From Prorocentrum cordatum (lineage: Eukaryota; Sar; Dinophyceae; Prorocentrales; Prorocentraceae): a DNA stretch of 64,000 nt. Under the pieces are notes generated by a model that was not told the DNA's origin, ran no database searches, and saw only the letters and a program-made list of their open reading frames with translations. The position numbers were made by a program, and so were the translations under genes. Below, in pieces: positions 32,520 through 42,970 of the stretch (the first letter of the stretch is position 1; every line of letters begins with the position of its first letter). Where the stretch lies: assembly GCA_963575745.1 (NCBI GenBank), contig CAUYUJ010002703.1, positions 321,009 through 385,008 on the forward strand. Reading direction: 5' to 3'.

Positions 32520-32964
32520 GAGAAGGGGGGGTGAGGAGGGATGAGGAGGAAGAGGGATGGGGAGACATTGGGGTGGGGAGGAGGAGGGGGAGGAGAAGGA
32601 GGCAAACGAGGAGACGTGATGATGATGAGGATGATCTGAGGAAGAGGAAAGATGAGGATGAGGGATGAGAAGGAGTAGGGCTGATCTGGAGGACGGGGAG
32701 GAGAAGGAAGAGATAGAGGAGGAGAAGGAGGAGGACGAGGCATGATAAGGAGGTAGGAGGAGACAAGGAAGAGGATGGGTGAGGAGGAGGAATGGGGAGA
32801 TGTAATGAGGAGAAAGGGGAAGATAATGAGGAGGAAGAGAAGGAGATGCGAGGAGGAGGAGATGAAGACACAGAGGGATGATGGGAAGGGATGAGGAGGA
32901 ATAGGATGAGGAGGGAAATGGGGAGGAACAATAGGATAATGAAGTAGAAGAAGAGGGATGCTGC

Positions 32965-32997
<33 letters not shown>

Positions 32998-33410
32998 GGA
33001 GGAGGAGGAGGAGGAGGAGGAGGAGGAGGAAGTGTGAGGAGGAGGAGATGAGGAAGAGCGATGAGTAGGTGAGATGAGGAGAAATGGGGATGACGAGGAT
33101 CATCGTGAGGAGAAGACATAATAAAAAGGAGGAAGAGAGGAGGAGGAGGAGGAGGAGGAGGAGGAGAAGGAGGAGGAGGGAGATGAGGAGGGATGGGATA
33201 GAGGCGGATAGGATGGGTAGGAAGAGGGACGAGGAGGGAAGATGAGAAGATAGGGACGAGCAGGAACAGGGGATGCGAAGGAGGACGTGGCAGAGGAGGA
33301 AGGATGCTGATGAGGAGGAGGATGAGGAGGAGGAAGAGGATTGAGGAAGAATAGGGAGAGGGGGGGAGGAGGAGCAGCGAGGAGGAGGAGGATGAGGGGG
33401 GGGCAGAAGG
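32520..33410 (+). repeat. GGA/GAT-rich low-complexity region
   Basis: Nearly 900 bp of purine-rich sequence (GGAGGAG, GATGAG) with a pure (GAT)n tract at 32964-32998. Long minus frames encode Ser/Pro/Leu strings and are not genes. Confidence 0.9.
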
Positions 33411-33439
33411 ATGGATGAGGACGAGGAACAGGAGGGAGG

Positions 33440-33665
33440 GGAGGATAAGGAGCTCAACGACGGCGGCGTCCGAGTCGCGAGCTTGGGCCTCCTCCCGGAG
33501 GTGCAGACTGCCGTCATGAAGAACTTCACTCAGCACGACGAGTACCAGCAACACTACGACATCTTCATCAGCAACACCATCGCTTCCAACAACCTTGGGC
33601 CCATGGGTGTGTTCCCGGAGCCGGATGTCCACGACTCCGGTTTCCAGGCCAAGTTCTTCGATTAG
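33440..33665 (+). CDS. Protein-like segment of unknown identity
   Basis: After a Glu/Asp-rich lead, the frame reads GGVRVASLGLLPEVQTAVMK, then HDEYQQHYDIFISNTIASNN, then GPMGVFPEPDVHDSGFQAKF, and stops at 33665. The amino-acid composition is balanced, unlike the repeat frames around it. It ends where the long frame of the LINE-like element begins and may be a former N-terminal part. No family is recognised. Confidence 0.35.
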
Positions 33666-35481
33666 ATCTCGGAGTCAGCAGGGGCCGACTCGGAGATACT
33701 TCCTGACGGAGGCGTTCGGGGCCCACTTCCTGACGAACGCCACATACCTTCCTGCGACCTCGGAGTGGGCAAACTCCGATGTCCAGACCGTTACTCAGTT
33801 CATGCATGGGTCAGCCTCAGGCGAGGGATCGGCCACACCGACTTCGACTTGGGACGCTGTGGGATTGGCGGACCTCGTCGGCTCCGACCCCGCACCCAGC
33901 AGTCCCTGCTGCCACACCGTCGGCATCGCCGCCGAGATCTACCTGTCGTTCGTGGCCTTCCTCGGCCTATACTACTTCTTCGTGACGGCCTTCTTCCGGA
34001 AGCCGAAGAGGAGTCCGACGTCCACGCATCGCCCACGCCGGGGCGTCGATCAGGGAATACAGCCTCCTGATTCACGTCTTTTCCAAATAAATTTTGTCGG
34101 CAATTCCTCCTTACAGACTTTGGAGTTGGATCCTGATTTGATGTATCATGCCCCCTCGAGGGGAGCGGCCTCAAACCTTCTCGGCGGCGGTCGCACCAAG
34201 GACATCAAGAACGAGCGTAGCACGGACCTTCTGGAGGGCATCCGGAAGCTCCTGGACTTCCACACGGCCGCGCCTCAGCAGCAGCCGGCCGCCACGAACC
34301 ACTCCCACCCCAAGCGCAAGCCGAAGCCGACGCTTCATGACGCCCTGGGCCTCAGAGGCGCCCTCGGCAAGGCCAAGTGCGACCAGGGACATCTGGGCAA
34401 ACTCCGGTCCATCCTCCGGGCCGTGGACGCTGGCCACATCACCCTCGGGGACAACGAGGCTGGCAGCGATCGGCCCGCCAGACCGCAGGGCGGACGGGCC
34501 CCCCCGGAAGGCTCTCGGCGAGGTGCAGCTGACTGTGGCAGAGGGTGCGGCGGCGGCGGCGCCTCGGCTGGCAAGGGCTCTGGCTCTGAGCAGCCCCCGG
34601 CGCCCACGGTCACGCCCCAGCGTCCAGACACAGCATCCGCCCATGGAGCTGGCAAGGGCAAGGATGCCGGGCCGCCGCGGGCCCTTTCCCAACGCGAGTG
34701 GCCCAAGGCCACCGTCTCCAAGCAAGGGTTCGTGCTGGCCAAGCTGAGGAACGGGGATCTCCCGTCGGCTGGCCACACTGCCTGCCTCGCCGAGTCGACG
34801 GACATGGCCGACGAGATGTTGGCCCTCTGGCGTGCGCACCACCAGAACGACACAGACGCCTCCCTGACAGTGGCCGTCGTGGCGACCAAGGAAGACTCCT
34901 GGCAGCCAGACGGGGCCACGGGCATCTTGGCGCACCTCACCCTCGTGAAGCTGGACAAGCAGGCCGTCAAGCTGGTCAAGAACATCGTGCTTGGCAAAGC
35001 CGTGGATCCCTATGCGAGCCCGACCATCAAGGATGTCAAGCAAGTTCCGAAGCGGCAGGACACCGTGACTGTCCGGCTCACCGTCTTCGCCGATTATCTG
35101 TCGGACAAGCTCTCGCTGTTCTCCGCGAACCAGGCCCTCAAGGCGGTGTGGCCAGCAGCAGGCAAGGGCATGCTGTTCGGATGCTGGCGTCCGAATGGCA
35201 CGGAGGGCAAGGATCCCGACTCGTACACCAGGTACGTCACTGGCACGCCGGCCCAACGCAGCGATTTGTTCAAGATCAGCGGCAAAGCGGGCGTTTTCGT
35301 CCAGCACCTGGCGTCCTTTCGTGACCGACGCGATCGGACGACTGTGGCGTGGGTCGCCCGGCCTGCCGGGTTCACGCCGCTCGAGTACCGCGACCTGGCC
35401 CTCCAGGAGGCTGATGGCAAATCGCTCGTGCACAGAATGGGGAGTTGGCCCGGATCTGGGCGACTAGCGCGACGGCATTGA
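33595..35481 (+). pseudogene. N-terminal protein of the LINE-like element
   Basis: A single open frame of 628 codons; the true start is uncertain. Residues 111-134 form a hydrophobic, membrane-like segment (EIYLSFVAFLGLYYFFVTAF), but that part may be non-coding lead. From about residue 185 the sequence looks coding: LLGGGRTKDIKNERSTDLLE, a Gln/Pro/Lys linker, then a GC-biased, well-balanced block from about 390 (SKQGFVLAKLRNGDLPSAG) to 610 (FTPLEYRDLALQEADG). No domain is recognised. Its position before the endonuclease and RT suggests an ORF1-like or N-terminal extension role, by inference only. Confidence 0.5.
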
Positions 35482-35539
35482 CGCACGGCAGTGTCCTCCG
35501 CACATCTGGCGAGCTACCACGCCGCGCTGGTCCTTCCTG

Positions 35540-35932
35540 GAGGCCAACGACTGGCAACAAGTGCAGGTCCTCACGCACCTCAGCCCTGGCTCCTGGCGCG
35601 TCCGCGCGGGCGCCCAGCCGCTCGCAACGACCACATACAGATACGAGGCAGGCTTCGACGACGACATGGGCCACGTCACCGTCCTTCCCCTGCCGCGCAA
35701 GGTGAAGTCCACCAACGAAGGACGTACTCTCAGACGGCCAGACTTCCCGTGGCTGGACACGGATGTCTCGGCAGCCCCGCCGCAAGGCGATGCCCCCGCC
35801 CCGCTCGCGGCTGCAGCTACTGCGGCGAGCGATCCCCCTGGCGAGGGTGATGCACCCATGCCCGCGGCAGCGCCCGCGGCGCCCTCTGCTACGGGCATGG
35901 GCGTTGACCAACAGAAGAGGCCAGGAGCCTAG
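35540..35932 (+). pseudogene. Second N-terminal block of the element
   Basis: In the frame open from 35561 to 35932: VLTHLSPGSWRVRAGAQPLA, RYEAGFDDDMGHVTVLPLPR, then an Ala/Pro linker to an in-frame TAG at 35930-35932. The frame then continues without break as KTDGSKRLKLDDKQ into the OTU-like region. It is probably one polyprotein, separated from the preceding frame by a frameshift near 35480-35560. Confidence 0.5.
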
Positions 35933-35959
35933 AAGACGGACGGGTCCAAGAGGCTCAAG

Positions 35960-36489
35960 CTGGACGACAAGCAGATCGTGCTGGACGCGAGCTGCCTCTT
36001 GGACGGCATGGAGATTGTGGAGGCCGGAGGCCGTGGCGCTTGCGGCTGCTGCTCCATCGTCGCCGCCGGGAAGCTCACCCGCGACGCCTCTTTCAGCACT
36101 GCTGGCGCCGGTGCCATGGAGAAGATCTGGGTCGACGTGGGCACGCGGAGGGTCCAGACCGCCCAGCTTTTGAAGAAGAGCTCAGACGTCTGGAAGCCCT
36201 ACTGGGCCCAGGACCGCAAGCATATTTCACACACACAGGCCATACCTTCGACGAGTACGTCGCGAAGTGCTCGGCCCCAGACTTCTGGATGGACGAGCTG
36301 CAGCTCAAAGCAACGTCCGCCAAGCTCAAGCGCCAGATTACCATGGTCTATCGCGACGGCAGGCAGGGCTGGGCCAGGCACACAGTGGGCCACCAGCACA
36401 AGAGCAAAGGTTGGTTCGTCCTCCTCCTGGACGAGAGCCACCACCGAGCAGTCCGCCCGCCCATGGACGGCTTCCCAGCGAGCCTCTGA
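35960..36489 (+). pseudogene. OTU-like cysteine protease region
   Basis: The first part reads LDASCLLDGMEIVEAGGRGA then CGCCSIVAAGKL. The Cys residues at about 36041-36052 stand where OTU proteases have the G-x-C nucleophile followed by a helix. After a frameshift near 36150-36180 the second part reads TFDEYVAKCSAPDFWMDELQ, then LKATSAKLKRQITMVYRD, matching the W-x-x-ELQ(A/L) helix and strand of OTU domains. It ends LLLDESHHRAV, with a His at about 36439 in the place of the catalytic His. OTU domains are known from some retroelements and Helitrons. The identification rests on motif order and the copy is broken. Confidence 0.5.
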
Positions 36490-36649
36490 GGACGCGGGCG
36501 CCCCCATGTCCTTCTTCGGGCGAGGGGGCCGGACCTCCAGCTGGCTCACGGACTCCCCCCAGGGCTCCGCCGTGACGCGGACGAGCCGGAGGTACAGCAA
36601 ATATTTTTCTTCTTCTTCTTCTTCGGCGCCGCCGCCGGGCCACTGTCCT

Positions 36650-37557
36650 CGGACAGTGGCCGCCTCCGCGGCCATCCAGGAATTCGAAACCTACCCCTCC
36701 TCCATCTTGCACGCGTACCTTGCGAGGGAGCTTGCGGACGACGTCAAGCAGCTGCTCGAGCAGACGGTGGGTGCCCGCAGGCGATGGGCTTCCCAGCATC
36801 AGCAGGCCACACCCGCCACAGTCGAGGCCCAGCGCGTGATGCTGAAGCGGGGCACGGAGGACCTCCAGAGGAAGCACTACTACCTGGGCGACCTCTACGC
36901 CTGCCCGTGCGGGTGGCGGGCCAAGAGCACTCCGGCCGCAGCCCGTGCCAACGCGCGGCAGGCCGAGCGGCATTGACGTTCCTGCCAGCCCGGCACTCGG
37001 TGGGAAGCCTTGGATGATGCTTGCCATCAGGCCTCTTTGGCTCCAATGCGTGATCCGGCCATCCAGGACCGCAAGGTAGCCAGAGCATGGGAGCGTCACC
37101 AGGCGATGCGTGCCAGCGTGCCGGCGTCGATCGTCCAGTGCGCCCACGACCTCGACGGCGCCACGGCGCAGAAGCTCCGCCGGGCCATGGGGGGCAAGTC
37201 TACCTTCTACACGTGCCGCCGGTGTGGTGGCTCGTACGTGATTGCCTCCGTGTGGAAGCTCCCGTGCCCAGCCATTCCCCCTGCAGACCGCCCCACTCGC
37301 GTCGACTTCGAGCTGCAGTGCCGCGGCGGCGCTGGGTCAGCGAGGTCCACGAAAGCCATGGCCCTGGGCACGGCGAAGGACAGCAGGCCATGCAGCGCTA
37401 AGAGAACGCCCAAGGAACCTGTCGGCAGCGGTTCCCTCAAGCGCATGCTCACGGCGGTTCGCGGTCAAGCGGGATCAGCCCTCGAAGAAGCGGGTGGTGG
37501 CGCCCAGGGCCGCCCTTTGACTAGGGCCAGGGGCGCAGTGCGCCGGGGGCCCGCCTA
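36650..37557 (+). pseudogene. Zinc-binding linker blocks
   Basis: Two blocks in different frames. At 36650-36976: FETYPSSILHAYLARELADD, then a charged helix and YACPCGWRAK, a Cys pair. At 37010-37557: QDRKVARAWERHQAMRASVP, then FYTCRRCGGSYVIASVWKLP with a CxxC and a later Cys, and a Lys/Arg/Gly-rich tail. They may bind nucleic acid. A (CTT)n run at 36604-36627 lies between the OTU and the first block. Confidence 0.45.
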
Positions 37558-37679
37558 GCTACCGGCGCCATCGCGGCAAGGGCGGTAGCTTCGGCCCCCT
37601 GGCTGCCACCCGAGTGGGGGAAGCCTCCCACCTCGGCCCTCCGCGCTTCCAGCGGCGGCCGCAGCAGTTCCCGACTGGC

Positions 37680-38350
37680 ATGGTCATCTGGGGCTGCAAC
37701 GTGAATGGCCTCAAGGACAAGAAGCCCGTCGGCGACGCGGCTGCAACAAGCAAGTGGGCACGCGTCCAGGGCCAGGCCTTGGCTGCAGGCGCGCACATCG
37801 TTGGCCTCGTGGAGACCCACATGGACAGCTTCACAGCAGACCGCTTCGGCGCGCAAGCGTCCATAGCTGGATTATCATCGTAATTGTATTATTCGGGTAC
37901 GGTGAGGTCTCGGGGAGTCCCCCTTCTCGGACCTCCAGAACTACGCGCGGACCCGTGGGCGTGGGAGCCGGATTTCCAATGCCGCGCGTTGTCTCTGGGC
38001 TTCGCCACAGCCGCGGCCAGGGCACCATGCCGGTCGTCGTTATCTACGCCGACGTTCACACCCAGGCGCAAAGACAAAGCATATGTGCTGCAGTTGCCGC
38101 CCGCGTCGCTGCCGCCGATCTTCCTGCAGTTGTTTTCGGGGTGTTCAACTGCTACCCCATGGACGAGGAGACCGCGTCCTTCGCTGGCAGTCTCGATTGC
38201 GCGCACCATTGTCTCCCTGAAGGAGAACCTGAGTGGTACCACACCCACGGCGACCGCTTCATAGACTACGCCGTGTGCAGGCACCTCGTCGTCAACACCT
38301 TCGGCACCGACACGGCCATTAGTGACCACAAGGTCATTGTTTTAAGCGTG
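37680..38350 (+). pseudogene. AP-endonuclease-like domain (EEP family)
   Basis: VIWGCNVNGL, KWARVQGQALAAGAHIVGLV and ETHMDS give the opening strand, helix and Glu of an exonuclease-endonuclease-phosphatase fold. After two frame changes, VVVIYADVH, LPAVVFGVFNCYP, HGDRFIDYAV and AISDHKVIV give the later motifs, including the SDH box. The GDFN box reads GVFN at about 38143, so a metal/catalytic Asp is replaced by Val. The domain normally nicks target DNA to prime reverse transcription. This copy should be inactive. Confidence 0.7.
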
Positions 38351-39169
38351 CAGCGCGGAACGGAGGCTCTCGTTCAGACAATGCAGCGTTTCGTTCCCGT
38401 GGAGCCCCCGGCCAACCCGGCGGAGTGGGACAGCGACTGGAAGGACCAGATGCACTATTTCGAGGACGCCTGGGACGCGGCAGAGGCAGCACGCGATCCA
38501 GCACGTCTCTGGGAGCTGTGGTGCGACCTCCTGGAAGCGTCGTGCGGCGTGCGCCCGGAGCGCAGGCATCGTTGGCGAGGCACTGTGCTGCGCCGCTGGC
38601 AACTGGTCTGGTGTGGCTGCCAAGGCCAGCGCCAGAGTGTTCAAGAACGACGGCTTCACCGCATTCTTCGTTGCCTTCACCACCTTCTGCATGGTCCCCG
38701 GGCTCGTGGCGATGCTGGAGGGGGGAGGGGAGGACGAGGAGGAGGACGACGAGGACGAAATGACGATCACGATCTTCCCCAGGCCATTGACAAAGGTCTG
38801 CAAGGCTTGGTCTGGGACGGCATCCTACAGAGCATTGAGGACGACAGTCCGGCTGCCGCCGCCGCTGCCATTTCAGCTAAACTGGAGCAGCTCCACGCCG
38901 CCCACAAGGAGACGCGAATCCAGGAGTGGCGCCGCCGACAGCAGGAGGGAAACATGAAGGCTATCTACACTTACGTGTCTGCGAAGACCACCAATCCTGC
39001 GGCAGCCGCCCAGGAAACCGCAGGACAACTTTCTGCGGACCCTTCCGCCGTCGTGGCCGAGGCCGTCCGGCAATAGAACAGGAAGCAACCCCCCCCGCCC
39101 TGGCTGGCAACCACATCAACGACTACATCGACGAGGTCAGACAGTTCGTCGACACGATCGCACCGCCGG

Positions 39170-40110
39170 AGGCCGAGTGGACCTTCGAGGGCCCCAGCCT
39201 GCGCCAAGCCTTCCGGTCCATGGTGGGCACTGCGGGCCGGCCCAGATCCCGGCGGCCCTGCTGGCGCGGGCGCCGCGAGTCGCCCTCGAGCTGCTGGGGC
39301 GCATCGGCGATCTCATCCGCGACGCAGGGAGGTGGCCGAGCGCTCTGAGGAGCCAGGAGGTGGCCATGATCCTCAAGCCTTCTGGGGAGGGCCTCCGCCC
39401 GATTGGGGTCGCGCAGACAGTCGCCAGGGCCTTCAAGAAGATTATGGTTCAGAAGTACAATCGCTGGGCCGAGCAGGTGCAGCCCACCAACAACACCACT
39501 GCCGTGTTTCTCGTCGCTTTCGCTTTCGACAAGGCCTACGAGGACGACGCCGGCCTCGTGGTCCGGCAGAGCGACCTCAGCAACTGCATCACGCGGCTAC
39601 AAGCAGAGCTCGTCGTGCAGGTGGCCGGTCTCTTCGGCATGCATAAGCCGTGTTCTTGATCTCGGACAACAGTGCACGCGACACCGTCGTCAAGGTGGCG
39701 GGATACGCCAGCGACTCCATGGTCCCAGAGCGTGGCCTCGCGCAGGGTGACCCAGGTTCGCCGCTCGGGGCTGCCATCCTTGCTGGGGCGCAAGCCAGGT
39801 GACTCGCCGCGGACCACGACATCATGTGCACCACGTACGTGGACGACAGGACCATGCTCGCCTACCTCGACTGGCTCAGCGGTCAGGAGGAGGACCCTGG
39901 CAAGTTGGCAGTGGCCGCCGCCAGCGTCCAGGGCAACTACCAAAGCTACGTGGACGTCCTCGGCGTCCGCCTGGACCTCTCCGGGGCGAACCCTCCAGAG
40001 GCTGCCCCGCGGGCCCTGCGCTGGGTCCAGGAGCTGCTCGCGCGGCTCACGAGGATCAAGAGTCAGCTGGGCGGCTCGCCTGCCACAGCGCCGGGTGCGG
40101 CAAGTCGTCC
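39170..40110 (+). pseudogene. LINE reverse transcriptase
   Basis: The fingers part is in the frame 39177-39659 (LLARAPRVALELLGRIGDLI, VAMILKPSGEGLRPIGVAQT, AFDKAYEDDAG). The palm continues from 39660 in another frame (VPERGLAQGDPGSPLGAAIL, the QGxP box). After one more shift comes TYVDDRTMLAYL, with YVDD at 39836-39847, followed by a LGVRLDLSG strand. The catalytic aspartates are kept, so decay appears recent, but the frameshifts prevent a full product. Confidence 0.75.
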
Positions 40111-40430
40111 TAGCCAACGTCGGCATCTTGCGCTTGGATGCGCCGTGGTGTGTCCTGCCCGACAAGACCCTCCAGGCCCTGCGGGCAGCCCTGGAGACAG
40201 CACTCGGCTGGCGGTGCCGGTACGCCTCCTGGAGACACCGAAGGGCCGCTTGGAACGTATCTCCCAAAGCGTGGAAGATCGAACCCGTGGGCGTGGCGTT
40301 GCACGCGGCCGTGGGCATGCTCAAACGCACCCTCGGCGGCCCCCTGGAGGCCTTCGTCCGCTAGCGGTGGAGGCCGGCCCAGCCAGCAGCTCGCCCGTCT
40401 GCTGGGTGGCTGCCGCGGACCCGCGAGCTC

Positions 40431-41045
40431 TTGGACTCCATGGGCTGGCGCACGGCCAATGACCCATTCCAGGTGGAGATCGGCGACTTGACCTTCTCCC
40501 TCACGAACGCGACCCGCACTGGGCTCGACCACATGATGCGGGAGGCCTGGCGTTCATGGATGATGAAGGCCGGCGTGGCGACAGTCAACCGGCAGGACGT
40601 GGTCAACATCCCCAGCCTCCATGGGAAGGACGAAAACGGCCCAGATCACAGCTGGGCCTGGCGGCGCGTCGTTAGGGGCGAGCCCAGCCCAGACCGCCTC
40701 CACAACTTCGACAACGCCGTGGCCCAGGACTGCGCCGCGTGCCGCACCAGGGCCACCACGAGACACATCCTCTGGCAGTGCCCTGCCACCGAAGCAGTCA
40801 GACACAATCGTGACTTGCGTCTGCCGGAGATCGCCCCGGAGCTCCCCGAGCCTGAGTGCTCAACCCTCCTGCTGAATGGGTGGATCCGCGCAGCGTGGGA
40901 CGTCCCCGCCGGCGTGTCCAGCAACGTTCACGCTGCTGCCACCAGGCGGCGCCGCCAGCTTGCCAAGCGCATTCTCGCATACAAGTCCGTGGTCCTCCGT
41001 CCACATTATGATCGTTTTCTCGCCGCCGTTTCTGGTAAGGCCTAA
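40431..41045 (+). pseudogene. C-terminal zinc-knuckle domain of the element
   Basis: A 204-codon frame ending the element. A helical part (TGLDHMMREAWRSWMMKAG) is followed by RLHNFDNAVAQDCAACRTRA and TTRHILWQC, giving C-x2-C...H-x4-C at 40731-40781. This motif sits at the C-terminal side of RT in many LINEs. It ends with a basic helix (AAATRRRRQLAKRILAYKSV). No RNase H domain is evident after it, unlike the element at 23930-26850. Confidence 0.65.
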
Positions 41046-41090
41046 AGGTGTGCTCTGGTGGGGTGTAGGACCGTGCTTCGCACCGACATC

Positions 41091-42953
41091 TTGCCTCACC
41101 CTCCACACCTGCCAAGGGGAGGATAAGACGGATCACGTCAAGGAAGAATGCAGAGGGTGATGTTGATGAGGCGGAGGATGATGACGATGATGACGGTGAT
41201 GATGATGAGGAGGATGACGACGCTGCTGCTGCGCCTGATGTTGATGCTGATGCTGATGTTGCTGCCGATGATGATGTTGCTGCTGCCGATGATGTTGGCG
41301 ACGCGGATGTTATCGCTGCTGCTGGTGATGGATGATGACGAGGTGGAGGAGGAGGAGGAGGAGGAGGAGGAGGAGGGGCGCGCGGGGGGGGAGGGGGAGG
41401 AGTGAGGAGGAGCAAGTAAGAGCAAGGAGAGGGAGGGAGAGGGGAAAACGAGCAAGCTAGGTGCGCTCACGCAATATCTGACATTCTACCCCTCCCACCC
41501 AGCCTTTCCCATTGCGCTAGTTTTCCATATCCGCCGACCCGTGTCATAGCGGACCTGAATTTTCACAGAGGACCCCATCGTGTCATGCGCATTCGGAAAA
41601 AAAGGAGCTGCGCCGCGCTCCTTGGATGACGAGGAGGAGGAGGAGAAGGAGGAGAAGGAGGTGGCTGATGAACAGGAGCATGAGCAGCAGGAGAAGTAGG
41701 AGGAGGAAGAGGAGGAGGAATACCTGCAGCAGGAGCTGGAGTGGAAAGAGCGGGAAGAACAGGAGGACCAGGAGAAGGCGGAGGAGCGGAAATGCGGGGG
41801 ACGACAACGATGAGAAAGGACTTGCATCCAGAAGTGGCCCGCGCTGGAGCGAGAGCGCCATTGTGAACGGCGGGAGCAACGCACCGATCCGAAAATTAAG
41901 CCCACGCTGCAGCGGGAGCACCATGTTGAAACACCGACAGCACTCGGACTGTAAACAGCCAGATAAAGCAATGTTTGAAATACTTGTGGAAACTGTTGTA
42001 AGAAAACGTGGCGGGGGCCGAATTCCTCCCATATGCAATCAGGAGAAGAGCGAGAATCGTTCATCGGATGAACAGTTGTGGAAGCATGGGTGGGATATGG
42101 CGATAATGCAAATGGATGGGCAGAAGGAGGATATGGAACACAGGTACAGAAAGAGGTAAGAGGACCGAGGGGAGCATGAGGAGGAGGAGGAGGAGAACTC
42201 AGGAGGATAAGTAGGAGGAGGACCAGGAGGAAGAAGAGAAGGAGGAGGAACATGACGACCCACGGTCCGTGCGCACGCGGCTTGCCTTGGAAGTGGGCGA
42301 CGGCGACGAGGACGAGATCTTCCTCCGCCCGATAGCAGGAGCAAATTGGAAGGAGAAAGGTCAAGGAGGAACAACACCTGCTCCAGGAGCAGCAGAACCT
42401 GCCGTACTACCCCAGTGTTAGGTTACTCCCGTCGTACTTAAGGGCCGCATCTCAGAACAAATTTCGATCATCCAACAAGGTATCGACACAGTGTCTACCC
42501 AACACGCTCGCGAAGCGTCGAACGAGTATCGCTGCCCAGGGGGCGACACGTGAAATTGCCCCAGTTTCGGTACTATCTTTGGGCTCGAAATTCTTTCTGG
42601 TGATAAAGGCTGAAGTAGGTTGTAACATCAGAACCCCAGTGCTAGTGCTCGGTCTTGCGCTGGGGCGCGTGGGCGCATGCAGCAGAGAGAGGTCCGCTGC
42701 GACATCTGCCTACGGCAAGAAGCCCCTACCGAAGCAGCAGCGCCACTGCGCCGCTGGAAGGGGTTCCCGCATCGCCGGCGGCGGGCCCCGAGGGAGCCGA
42801 CCTCCGGAGGCTTCCAGAGGGGTCCAGAAGGAGAGGCGTCCTGCAACTTTTTCCGCCGTTTTCGGGCTCCCCGGGCAGCGAGGGACGTCCTGGAGGAAAC
42901 TACCACTCTCAGTCTTACGTTGGGGCGCCTTGGACGCATCCGGCGCGTTACGT
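41091..42953. repeat. Tandem duplication, copy A
   Basis: Copy A of a 1.88-kb segment. It begins TTGCCTCACCCTCCACACC and ends CCGGCGCGTTACGT. It contains a GAT/GCT-rich stretch (41155-41335), a short GGA tract (about 41345-41377), two acidic/coiled-coil-like segments (41620-41800) and a non-repetitive 3' part. No known gene is recognised. It starts directly after the LINE-like element. Confidence 0.9.
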
Positions 42954-42970
42954 TGGGTCGCCATCCTCGC

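Larger units (their letters stand above)
33595..41045 (+). mobile_element. Long LINE-like element with OTU, endonuclease and RT
   Basis: A run of plus-strand coding blocks in fixed order: an N-terminal protein (33595-35481), a second block (35540-35932), an OTU-like region (35960-36489), zinc-binding blocks (36650-37557), an AP-endonuclease-like domain (37680-38350), a linker (38750-39076), reverse transcriptase (39170-40110) and a terminal zinc knuckle (40731-40781). The order endonuclease-RT-C-terminal domain is that of APE-type LINEs. At least seven frame changes or internal stops show that this copy is no longer active. Element ends are not defined; the right end lies close to 41050-41160. 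Confidence 0.75.

Noticed and set aside
31857-33632. 591-codon minus-strand open frame
   Set aside because: Translates GGA/GAT repeats into Ser/Pro/Leu strings and has no recognisable domain.
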